Notes under the pieces: generated by a model
What the model was told of the DNA's origin: nothing
Databases searched by the model: none
Seen by the model: only the letters and a program-made list of their open reading frames with translations
From: SURF-55 sp040755195
GTDB taxonomy: Bacteria > Bacillota > Desulfotomaculia > Desulfotomaculales > Ammonificaceae
NCBI GenBank assembly: GCA_040755195.1
Contig: JBFMBL010000059.1
Span: 1-13,860, forward strand
Length of the DNA: 13,860 nt
Direction: 5' to 3'
Made by a program: the position numbers and the translations under genes
Part shown: one piece after another, positions 7,391 through 13,279 of the stretch
Numbering within the stretch: position 1 is the stretch's first letter
How the letters are laid out: every line of letters starts with the position of its first letter

Positions 7391-7443
7391 TTGACAAACA
7401 TTTTAACTTACCGTAAACTATTCTTAACGAACGTTAGTTAAGA
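7391..7443 (+). promoter_or_regulatory. Sigma-A promoter with 22-bp TetR operator
   Basis: TTGACA at 7391-7396 and TAAACT at 7414-7419 are 17 bases apart. Directly downstream, at the expected transcription start, 7422-7443 is a near-perfect palindrome (TCTTAAC ... GTTAAGA, with central AACGTT; 20 of 22 positions symmetric). It ends 39 bases before the TetR gene. Its place and size fit autoregulation by the TetR protein. Confidence 0.75.
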
Positions 7444-7482
7444 CAGTAAACGGCTATCCTTCAGGGAGGTTGTGAACCAGAA

Positions 7483-8112
7483 ATGATCCCGACCAAAGAA
7501 AGGATTAAGGAGGTGGCCTTCTCCCTTTTTGCTGAAAAAGGTTATGAGGCTACTTCGATAGCCGACATTGCAGCGGGGGTGGGGCTTACAAAACCGGCGC
7601 TTTACGCTCATTTCGGTGGGAAGGAAGATCTGTTCTTATCGATTCACGAAGATGTCGAGAACGACTACAACAGTTATATGCAAAAGGTTTTTCAAGAAGC
7701 CGGGCCCATGGAGGTTCCGCAGAAGCTCTTTTATCTGTTCGAACGGTATATAAAGTATTTCCTTAAAAACCCCGGGGGAAACGCGTTCTGGTACCGGGTC
7801 ATGCTGTTCCCGCCCCAGGACCTCAAGGATAAGCTCGCCCGGAGAGTGTACGAAAATGAAAGGAAATTCTCCGAGCAGCTTGGCGAGATTATCAGGGAAG
7901 GTATGGCGCAAGGTGTTCTCCGGCAGGGTTCGGTGGAGACCGTAAGCTCTTCTTTTTACAGCATCAGGGAAGGGCTTTTGATTTTTATGTCTTACATCTC
8001 TTTGGGGAAAATAAAGGAGTTCGACGAGCAAAAAATGTCCGCCGGGATCAGGGCTGTCTGGGAAGACTACTGGCTCGGCATCAAGGGGACTGCGGCCGAG
8101 TTTGAAGTATAA
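7483..8112 (+). CDS. TetR/AcrR-family transcriptional regulator
   Basis: The product is 209 residues. The N-terminal helix-turn-helix is clear: RIKEVAFSLFAEKGYEATSI, then ADIAAGVGLTKPALYAHFGG ending in KEDLF (about residues 6-50). The C-terminal helical ligand domain is generic, so the inducer cannot be predicted. GGGAGG just upstream serves the ATG at 7483. The gene is preceded by its own promoter and a 22-bp palindrome (7422-7443) and followed after 25 bases by a C45-family hydrolase in the same direction. A simple reading is a repressor controlling itself, the hydrolase and perhaps the zinc-ribbon gene. This is the only unit of the central region with an evident promoter. Confidence 0.9.
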   Translation: MIPTKERIKEVAFSLFAEKGYEATSIADIAAGVGLTKPALYAHFGGKEDLFLSIHEDVENDYNSYMQKVFQEAGPMEVPQKLFYLFERYIKYFLKNPGGNAFWYRVMLFPPQDLKDKLARRVYENERKFSEQLGEIIREGMAQGVLRQGSVETVSSSFYSIREGLLIFMSYISLGKIKEFDEQKMSAGIRAVWEDYWLGIKGTAAEFEV

Positions 8113-8137
8113 GGCTGTTCAGCAAGGAGGATTAAGC

Positions 8138-9199
8138 GTGAAACAAGCCAAAGCCTTTAAAGTCGTCGAGTGCCGCGGCACCCCTTACGAAATCGGCAGG
8201 CAGTACGGCGAGGGCTGCAAAGAAAATATCCTCAAGTCGTTGGAGTATAATCTGAACTCAATAGCCTGGCTGCCTGTCGGTAAAGATGAGATCATCAACA
8301 CCGCCCTGAAATTTCTCCCTTTAGCAAGGGGTTTCGACCCTGAATTGATTGATTTCTTAAAGGGGGAATCGGAGGGGGCCGGTATAACTTTTGAGGAAGC
8401 CTTTGCGCTTCGCTGCTGGTTTGAGGTGGCTTTCTTTTATAACAAATTGTCGGCGATGTGCACCTCATTCGCCGCCACCGGAAACGCTACTGTGGGCGGG
8501 AAGACAATCCTGGGACAGAACCTTGACTGGTTCGTCGGTTATCCGCTGGATCTCTTGAAGATCAAGTACACTGACGGTTTGGAGCAGCTCGCGCTTTCTT
8601 TCGGCGGCATTGTGGAGGTTTTCCTGAACTCTTACGGGATCGGGATGTGCGCCAACATGACTCTCCCCCCTATGATAGACAACTATCAGCTTACTGTCCC
8701 GTTCGGGTGCTACGTGCCCAAGGCTATGCGGCAGAAGACGATCGGCGACGCTCTGGGGGTGCTCTGCCAGGCGGCGCGCGGCATCCAGTACATTCACCTG
8801 GCGAGCGCGCAGGGAGACATGGTGGGCATAGAAAGCGTATTCGATGACTTTAACATCCTTCAGCCGAAGAGAGATATGCTGGTCCACAGTAACCACTATT
8901 TAACCGAGCGGTTTAAGAAGGGAGACTGGGGCTACTTCGTTGTTCCGGACAGCTACCTTCGCGTGCAGCGCATCAAAAGACTGATGGAACGTAATTACGG
9001 CGGCATCACCCCGCAGGTGATGATGGAAATACTCGCTGACCACAACAACTATCCCAACTCGATCTGCCGGCATGCGGACCAAGCAAAACAGCCCTGTTCC
9101 GAATCGGTCGCTTCCTTCATCATGGTCCCCGAGGAACGGAAGATGTATATCGCGTACGGACCTCCGTGCCGGTATGAGTACTTGGAGTACGGGCTGTAG
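8138..9199 (+). CDS. C45-family autoproteolytic acyltransferase/hydrolase (Ntn-hydrolase)
   Basis: The product is 353 residues from GTG 8138, which has AAGGAGG (8124-8130) seven bases upstream. The TTG at 8102 would overlap the TetR gene and lacks such a site. Key signals are the MCTSFAATG block with Cys108 as the likely catalytic nucleophile exposed by self-cleavage, GKTILGQNLDWF just after it, and NSYGIGMCANM, as in the acyl-CoA:6-aminopenicillanate acyltransferase (peptidase C45) family. Such enzymes cleave or transfer amide-linked acyl groups; the real substrate is unknown. N-terminal RGTPYEIGRQYGE is also typical of the family. It is probably co-transcribed with the TetR gene, suggesting control by a small-molecule ligand. 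No signal peptide is seen, so it is likely cytoplasmic. Confidence 0.85.
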   Translation: MKQAKAFKVVECRGTPYEIGRQYGEGCKENILKSLEYNLNSIAWLPVGKDEIINTALKFLPLARGFDPELIDFLKGESEGAGITFEEAFALRCWFEVAFFYNKLSAMCTSFAATGNATVGGKTILGQNLDWFVGYPLDLLKIKYTDGLEQLALSFGGIVEVFLNSYGIGMCANMTLPPMIDNYQLTVPFGCYVPKAMRQKTIGDALGVLCQAARGIQYIHLASAQGDMVGIESVFDDFNILQPKRDMLVHSNHYLTERFKKGDWGYFVVPDSYLRVQRIKRLMERNYGGITPQVMMEILADHNNYPNSICRHADQAKQPCSESVASFIMVPEERKMYIAYGPPCRYEYLEYGL

Positions 9200-9289
9200 C
9201 AGTCCTGAAATGCCTGGCGGTTGGGAACCAAGTAGGGCAGGGGAGTCCTCCTTTTACCCCGTTCGCGAAAATGTCTGGAGGTACGTGGC

Positions 9290-9508
9290 ATGGTCAAAGC
9301 GGTGTGTATGATTTGCCGGAAGGAATTCGACGTTCAACAACACGATTTTCGCTACCATGAGTTGAAGCAGGGCGGCGGCAAAGGGGGTTGCATCTGCGAC
9401 CGGTGCTCCTACTCAATCCAAAAAGAGGCCGTTTCGACATCCGGCATTAACCCGGACGAGGTCGACGTAATGGACCACTTTATCAGGGGAGGCAAGACTT
9501 TCAAATAA
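9290..9508 (+). CDS. Small zinc-ribbon protein, DUF2197/YlaI-like
   Basis: The product is 72 residues from ATG 9290 behind GGAGGT (9277-9282). Two CxxC pairs (C6/C9 in VCMICRKEFD and C36/C39 in CICDRCSY) should bind one zinc ion. The pattern and length resemble the DUF2197 family (YlaI of Bacillus), which is largely confined to Firmicutes and has no known function. It lies 90 bases after the C45 hydrolase and may be the third gene of that operon. A small GCCAA/TTGGC hairpin and then an attC-like site follow. Confidence 0.7.
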   Translation: MVKAVCMICRKEFDVQQHDFRYHELKQGGGKGGCICDRCSYSIQKEAVSTSGINPDEVDVMDHFIRGGKTFK

Positions 9509-9551
9509 GAGCGGCAGAGAGGCCAACCTTGTTCAATTTGGCAAGAGGAAA

Positions 9552-9612
9552 ACCTAACAAGCCCATGAAGCCGACACTGCAAAGCGGCGCGGCTTATGGG
9601 CCACTATTAGGC
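9552..9612 (+). other. attC-like integron recombination site 4
   Basis: The element is 61 bases. ACCTAAC (9552-9558) matches RYYYAAC. The inner arms GCCCATGAAGCCG and CGGCTTATGGGC pair completely except for one bulged G, a classic attC feature. The tip is about 14-15 bases. The right core reads ATTAGGC (9606-9612) rather than GTTAGGC; the changed base is at the crossover-proximal G, so the site may be impaired. The next gene starts 45 bases later. Confidence 0.65.
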
Positions 9613-9657
9613 AAGAATAACGAAGGTGACGGTAATCTGTAGTTCGGGAGGGGAAAC

Positions 9658-10800
9658 ATGAAAAAGCTAATTGACATACAGGGATATTGTGATCGCCGTT
9701 TTATGGCAGTGAAAGACGCTTTCGCCGGGAACTTCGAAGCCGGCTTGGAGGTAGGCGCTTCATTTGCGGTTACGATTGACGGCGAATATGTCGTTGACCT
9801 TTGGGGCGGGTATGCGGACGCCGCTCAAACAACCCCGTGGGAGCGGGACACCATTACCAATGTTTACTCAACTACAAAGATTATGACAGCGCTATGCGCG
9901 CTGATTCTGGCCGACCGCGGGCAGCTCGACCTGAACGCACCTGTTGCCTACTACTGGCCGGAGTTTGCGCAGGCGGGAAAGGAGAAGATTATCGTCCGAT
10001 GGCTGCTCAGCCACAGCGCAGGGCTCTCGGGCTTTAGCGAACCTCTTCCTTTAGAAGCATTATACGATTGGAACCGGATCACACAAATATTGGCACGTCA
10101 GGAGCCGTGGTGGGAACCCGGAACCCGAAGTGGTTATCATATGATTACGTTCGGATATCTTGTAGGCGAGTTGGTACGACGGATTTCCGGTAAAAGCCTC
10201 GGTACCTTTTTCCGTGATGAAGTGGCCGTTCCGTTAGCGACTGATTTCCACATAGGCTTAGCACAAGAACACGACGCTCGTGTTGCAGAGCTAATCCCCC
10301 CACCACCAATGGAGTTTCCTCCCATGGATCCCGGCTCAATCGCAGGAAGAACCTTAGTCAATCCGCCGATTATACCGGCCTATTCCGATAGAGCGTGGAG
10401 AGCCGCTGAAATCCCTTCCAGCAACGGGCATGGGAACGCTCGCTCAGCGGCGAAAGTCGGTTCACTTTTGGCTTGCGGAGGTGAATTGGACGGTCTGCGT
10501 CTCCTTTCAAGAGCCACGATTGATCGTGCAATTGAAGAACAGTTCAATGATATCGATCTTGTGATGGGTGTACCAATAAGATGGGGACTCGGCTTTGGGC
10601 TTGCGAACGAAAAGCTTCCCTATCTCAACCCGCGCGCTTTCTACTGGGGCGGTTATGGAGGCTCTTGGCTGGAAATGGATCCGGATGCTGGAATGTGCTT
10701 TGCTTACGTCATGAATAAACTTGAAGTTGATCCCGACGGAGACAAGCGCATGCTCGCATTAAGAAACGCCCTTCTTCCCTCCATGGAAAAGAGGAAATAA
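9658..10800 (+). CDS. Class C beta-lactamase-like serine hydrolase (EstB-type)
   Basis: The product is 380 residues from ATG 9658, behind GGGAGGGG. It has the serine nucleophile motif STTK (Ser71, Lys74), a tyrosine motif at Tyr160 (SGYHMITFGYLVGEL), and a C-terminal WGGYGGS in place of the KTG triad. This set places it with the EstB/penicillin-binding-like esterases of the beta-lactamase class C superfamily. Members hydrolyse esters, D-amino acid amides or lactones, and true penicillin resistance is not implied. LLSHSAGLSGF is another family hallmark. There is no signal peptide, so it is probably cytoplasmic. It is a single gene neatly bracketed by two attC-like sites, typical of an integron cassette. 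Confidence 0.85.
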   Translation: MKKLIDIQGYCDRRFMAVKDAFAGNFEAGLEVGASFAVTIDGEYVVDLWGGYADAAQTTPWERDTITNVYSTTKIMTALCALILADRGQLDLNAPVAYYWPEFAQAGKEKIIVRWLLSHSAGLSGFSEPLPLEALYDWNRITQILARQEPWWEPGTRSGYHMITFGYLVGELVRRISGKSLGTFFRDEVAVPLATDFHIGLAQEHDARVAELIPPPPMEFPPMDPGSIAGRTLVNPPIIPAYSDRAWRAAEIPSSNGHGNARSAAKVGSLLACGGELDGLRLLSRATIDRAIEEQFNDIDLVMGVPIRWGLGFGLANEKLPYLNPRAFYWGGYGGSWLEMDPDAGMCFAYVMNKLEVDPDGDKRMLALRNALLPSMEKRK

Positions 10801-10808
10801 GAAGATGT

Positions 10809-10882
10809 GCCTAACAACCGCATCAAATCGCCTGGCAATTCCGCTGCGCTCGATTGCCGGCCGGTTATGTGGGTCGTTCGGC
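10809..10882 (+). other. attC-like integron recombination site 5
   Basis: The element is 74 bases and begins 8 bases after the hydrolase stop. GCCTAAC (10809-10815) matches the core consensus, and GTTCGGC (10876-10882) is identical to the right core of site 3. The inner arms CGCCTGGCAAT and ATTGCCGGCG-type pair with a single bulged T. The outer AACCGCAT/ATGTGGGT arms pair partially. A gene fragment begins 22 bases after the site. Confidence 0.7.
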
Positions 10883-10903
10883 GAGAAGATAAGGGATCGC
10901 ATA

Positions 10904-11185
10904 ATGCCGTCTGACGTTGGGCAAGTCATCGGGTTCTTTATCGGCTTGTTTGCTGGTACAATTTGGCTAACTTTTCTGTATAACAGTACAAACGGTAGCA
11001 CGTTAATGGTAGCCCTTTGGCATACGACCTGGAACATTGTAAATATCGTTGGTCTCGTTGTTTCGGTAGAAGTTGTCTCGCTGATGAGTGCAATGGTCAT
11101 GGTGGCAGCGGTCTTCATTGTAATCGTGGGGAAACCCGCTCGACTTTCGCCCTATGGCAAACATAATCTCTGGGTTGTCTCATAA
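10904..11185 (+). pseudogene. C-terminal fragment of a CPBP-family intramembrane protease
   Basis: Starting at ATG 10904, about 93 residues remain, with a GTIWLTFLYNSTNGSTLMVA segment and WHTTWN (His40, Asn44), the last conserved motif of the CPBP (CAAX protease/bacteriocin-processing) family. The upstream EExxR and FxxxH motifs that carry catalysis are absent. Two hydrophobic helices follow. It begins right after an attC-like core, so it looks like a cassette holding only the 3' end of the gene, or one trimmed by recombination. It should not be proteolytically active. Confidence 0.65.
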
Positions 11186-11199
11186 AGCGAAAGGCCGCT

Positions 11200-11221
11200 G
11201 CCTAACCGCAGGCCGTTATCC
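11200..11221 (+). other. Possible collapsed attC remnant
   Basis: GCCTAAC (11200-11206) and GTTATCC (11215-11221) face each other with only eight bases between them. The left core is perfect, but there is no room for the inner stem. It follows the CPBP fragment by 14 bases, the position where a cassette boundary would be expected, so it may be an attC with an internal deletion. Confidence 0.3.
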
Positions 11222-11685
11222 ATAGGTAGAGGGGGTTTTCGGATGGAAGCGGACATGCCGGCGCAGACAACCGGCAGTAGAGGCTGTTTTTTTATGTCTC
11301 TTCATCGCCCCCGCCTCCCACACCCAAGCACCTAACGTCCAACTGGAAATAATTGTATGATGCTTTAGTTCATTATTTAAGAATGCTTGTACTTACACCA
11401 GTGAGCATTAGGACAGGCGAGATATTCGCCTTTTCTACCCCCTTCCTGTATGGCGAAAATGGTATGTTGCCTTGAAAAATATGCTGGTTGAGCATAGCCA
11501 AGGTGGACGTAGGCGGTTTGGCGGGGTAGAGAGCGGAATCGGTCCGGATGGCAGAAAACCCGGCGGCGCGGCGTGAAGGCGAAAACGGGCTAAGTACGGT
11601 GAGGGTGGGGCAAAGAGGGCGGTTGATGGATGTGATGGGTGTTTGACACCGGCAAAAACCCATAACACTGCATTCCTGGTTGTGC
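11222..11685. other. Gene-poor stretch
   Basis: No supported gene is present. At 11257-11275 GCCGG and CCGGC form a hairpin that includes GCAGACAA, followed by seven T at 11286-11292. This could be a weak terminator. From 11373 to 11668, open frames on the reverse strand are proline- and serine-rich and overlap each other; I do not accept them. A + strand frame (MAENPAARREGENGLS, from 11548) is equally short. The DNA is purine-rich and patterned, so it could be a piece of a decayed mobile element, but I cannot identify it. Confidence 0.4.
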
Positions 11686-11725
11686 TTGAAACTACGACAT
11701 AATTATGCTATAATTATGTCGTAGT
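11686..11725 (+). promoter_or_regulatory. Toxin-antitoxin promoter inside a perfect 16+16 bp palindrome
   Basis: TTGAAA (11686-11691) and TATAAT (11709-11714) are exactly 17 bases apart. The arm ACTACGACATAATTAT (11691-11706) and its exact complement (11710-11725) flank three bases, and this palindrome covers the -10 box. It lies 21 bases upstream of the antitoxin start. The natural reading is an operator bound by the Phd/YefM antitoxin or the toxin-antitoxin complex for autorepression. Confidence 0.85.
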
Positions 11726-11746
11726 CACGGTAAAGGAGTTGAGCGT

Positions 11747-12010
11747 ATGCCACAAATAAGACCCATCGCTGAATTAAGGAATACAAGTAAAATTTCTGAA
11801 CTCTGCCACAATCAATCGGAACCCGTGTTCATCACTAAAAACGGATATGGCGATTTGGTGATAATGAGCATGGAAACCTATGAAAGGCAGTTGGCGCTTG
11901 CGGAAGTTTATAAAAAGCTGGGAAAAGCCGAAAAGCAAATTGCGGACGGTGTTCCCTTGTTGGAGGGTGAGCAGGTGTTCAAGCGTTTAAGGGAAAGGTA
12001 TGCAAAATAG
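11747..12010 (+). CDS. Phd/YefM-family antitoxin
   Basis: The product is 87 residues from ATG 11747, with AAAGGAG (11732-11738) upstream. The N-terminus (MPQIRPIAELRNTSKISELC, then EPVFITKNGYGDLVIMSMET) is the DNA-binding half of the Phd/YefM fold. The C-terminal helical half normally wraps the toxin. The next gene overlaps its last 11 bases, the usual coupled antitoxin-toxin arrangement. The palindromic promoter just upstream supports autorepression. A second gene with a similar N-terminus begins at 13783. Confidence 0.9.
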   Translation: MPQIRPIAELRNTSKISELCHNQSEPVFITKNGYGDLVIMSMETYERQLALAEVYKKLGKAEKQIADGVPLLEGEQVFKRLRERYAK

Positions 12011-12317
12011 CTACAAGCTAAAATTCACTCCCATTGCCGAGGATGATTTAGACGGGATATACCGGTATATTTCAGAACACCTCATTGCACCAAAAGCCGC
12101 CGCTGACCTGATGGACGATATTGAAGACTCCATCATGCGGCTCAAGGATTTTCCCTATTCGGGCAGCCCTGTTGCGGATGATATTCTTAGAGATCGGGGC
12201 TACCGCAAGCTGATTGTCAAGAACTATATTGTCTTTCACTTGATTGACGAGGCGGAAAAACAGGTTGTCATTATGCGTGTGCTTTATGGCACGCAGCAGT
12301 ATGAAAAGCTACTGTAA
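12000..12317 (+). CDS. RelE/ParE-superfamily toxin
   Basis: The product is 105 residues, starting inside the antitoxin gene (11-base overlap) with GGGAAAGG right before the ATG. KLKFTPIAEDDLDGIYRYIS at the N-terminus, then MRLKDFPYSGSPVADDIL, YRKLIVKNYIVFHLIDEAEK and VVIMRVLYGTQQYEKLL, is a full-length RelE/ParE fold. RelE members cut mRNA on the ribosome and ParE members inhibit gyrase; the sequence alone does not decide between them. The conserved basic residues and C-terminal strand are present and there is no visible damage, so the pair is probably functional. Confidence 0.9.
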   Translation: MQNSYKLKFTPIAEDDLDGIYRYISEHLIAPKAAADLMDDIEDSIMRLKDFPYSGSPVADDILRDRGYRKLIVKNYIVFHLIDEAEKQVVIMRVLYGTQQYEKLL

Positions 12318-12375
12318 CAGATAGTCGGTTTGTTTGTTGCTGTACAAGGTGCGTCTTCCGGGATTAAACGGATAC

Positions 12376-12417
12376 CGAATGTCACAGGCGAATGTCACAG
12401 GGACGGTTATTGTGACA
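12376..12417. repeat. Tandem 13-bp duplication with REP-like inverted repeat
   Basis: CGAATGTCACAGG occurs twice in tandem (12376-12388 and 12389-12401). The second copy continues into a perfect TGTCACA (12393-12399) / TGTGACA (12411-12417) inverted repeat with GGGACGGTTAT between. TGTCACAGGGACGGTT palindromes resemble the REP sequences associated with RAYT transposases in Firmicutes. No transposase gene is nearby. Confidence 0.5.
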
Positions 12418-12436
12418 ACAAATGGTAGTGAGAATC

Positions 12437-12510
12437 CCGCAACCGCGGCCGTTTGTCTGCAAGGACGCTTTGCAAGAGGGATGCTTAGGCGGACACGGCG
12501 AAGGTTCGGC
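12437..12510 (+). other. Weak attC-like hairpin 6
   Basis: CCGCAAC (12437-12443) could pair with GTTCGGC (12504-12510), the same right core as sites 3 and 5. GCCGTTTGTCTGC (12448-12460) partly pairs with GGCGGACACGGC (12488-12499), with bulges. The left core does not fit RYYYAAC, so this is only a candidate. The spacing (74 bases) equals that of site 5. Confidence 0.3.
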
Positions 12511-12570
12511 TAAGCGAACAGGTGCACGCATCGGCCGTACCGATTAAGTGCCGGAGAAGGAGATAATCAG

Positions 12571-12678
12571 ATGACTAAAGGCTGCCTTTTCTTCAATTGC
12601 AGCCAATATTTTTGTAAGCCCAATTTTATGCAGCCATTTCCCTCTTTCCTTCGTATAGTCTCCGGTTTCCGTAAATAA
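12571..12678 (+). CDS. Doubtful 35-residue ORF
   Basis: ATG 12571 follows GGAGAAGGAG at a good distance, and the frame (MTKGCLFFNCSQYFCKPNFM ...) runs to TAA at 12676-12678. It is hydrophobic and cysteine-containing but matches nothing I know. A terminator-like hairpin lies inside it, so it may be a remnant of a cassette gene that kept only its start, or not a gene. Confidence 0.2.
   Translation: MTKGCLFFNCSQYFCKPNFMQPFPSFLRIVSGFRK
12580..12613 (+). terminator. Terminator-like hairpin
   Basis: GGCTGC (12580-12585) and GCAGCC (12599-12604) are exactly complementary across a 13-base loop. The sequence AATATTTTT follows. The stem is short for a terminator and the T run is interrupted. It lies between the RelE/ParE pair and the orphan antitoxin. 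Confidence 0.4.
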
Positions 12679-12708
12679 CGTTAAACGCTAAACGTTAAAG
12701 CGTTTACG
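12670..12708. promoter_or_regulatory. AACGTTAAA repeat cluster, possible old operator
   Basis: CGTAAA (12670) and TTTACG (ending 12708) bound a stretch containing AACGTTAAACG and AAACGTTAAAGCG. The repeats are both direct and partly palindromic. The cluster lies about 60 bases upstream of the remaining toxin fragment and 160 upstream of the HTH antitoxin. It could be the operator of the original toxin-antitoxin operon, but this is only an inference. Confidence 0.3.
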
Positions 12709-12765
12709 TGCTGCAGATTTCAGAAAATATCTTTATTGTCAAATCGTCACATCGAGAATTAAGCA

Positions 12766-12870
12766 TAATTGTGTGTGAGGGACCATGCCGGGTTGATATA
12801 TGAACTGCAAAAAGAGCAAATGGTAATCCTGGTACTGAAGATTGCTTTACGAGGGGAGGTTTATCGATGA
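12766..12870 (+). pseudogene. C-terminal remnant of a RelE/ParE toxin
   Basis: In the frame that ends with the TGA at 12868-12870, residues read LCVRDHAGLIYELQKEQMVI then LVLKIALRGEVYR. This matches the end of RelE toxins (typically RVGDYRVIYE ... VLVLKIGHRREVYR). Only about 34 codons remain. An in-frame TAA at 12760-12762 and another at 12766 or earlier close the frame upstream, and no start is available. The stop overlaps the antitoxin ATG as ATGA, the usual coupling in relE-HTH pairs. The toxin is therefore dead, leaving an orphan antitoxin. Confidence 0.65.
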
Positions 12871-13268
12871 GCAAACGGGTTCAGATTATCCAACGAGATG
12901 GCAAACCCGAGTGGGCCGTAATTCCATATGATAGATATTTAAAACTGGTTGAAGAAGCAGAAATGCTGCAAGATATTCGCGACTTCGACCAGGTAAAGGC
13001 TGCCGTTGAGCGAGGGGAAGAGGATCTTATCCCCAGTGAAGTAACCTACGCCATTTTTAACGGTGCAAACCCCATAAGGGTATGGTGCGAGTACCTCGGG
13101 CTTACTCAACAGCAATTGGCAGAAACCGCCGGGATAAGTACGCCTTACCTGTCTCAGATCGAATCCGGCAAACGTAAGGGTAAGACCGAAGTGCTGATAG
13201 CGATTGCGAAGGCTTTAAACGTTACCTTGGATGACATAGGCAGCGGTGCCAGGCACCGAACTTATTAA
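12867..13268 (+). CDS. Orphan antitoxin with Phd-like N-terminus and C-terminal XRE HTH
   Basis: The product is 133 residues from ATG 12867, behind GAGGGGAGG (12851-12859). The first half (VQIIQRDGKPEWAVIPYDRY, then LKLVEEAEMLQDIRDFDQVK) resembles antitoxins that neutralise RelE-type toxins. The second half (GLTQQQLAETAGISTPYLSQ, then IESGKRKGKTEVLIAIAKAL, about residues 78-120) is an XRE/Cro helix-turn-helix. The last residues (SGARHRTY) come from a REP-like palindrome at 13243-13257, so the natural C-terminus has been replaced. Its toxin survives only as a fragment overlapping its start. The frame and domains are intact, so it may still bind DNA or protect against related toxins. Confidence 0.85.
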   Translation: MSKRVQIIQRDGKPEWAVIPYDRYLKLVEEAEMLQDIRDFDQVKAAVERGEEDLIPSEVTYAIFNGANPIRVWCEYLGLTQQQLAETAGISTPYLSQIESGKRKGKTEVLIAIAKALNVTLDDIGSGARHRTY

Positions 13269-13279
13269 CTTACTTAACT
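13243..13279 (+). repeat. REP-like palindrome GGTGCC-A-GGCACC with AT-rich tail
   Basis: GGTGCC (13245-13250), A, GGCACC (13252-13257) form a perfect palindrome. It is followed by GAACTTATTAACTTACTTAACTT-like sequence, and it encodes the end of the HTH antitoxin. The degenerate relative at 138-170 occupies the same position at another gene end. Confidence 0.6.

Noticed and set aside
9658..10800. True antibiotic-resistance beta-lactamase
   Set aside because: It has the EstB-type WGGYGGS in place of a KTG motif and no signal peptide, so an esterase or amidase role is more likely.
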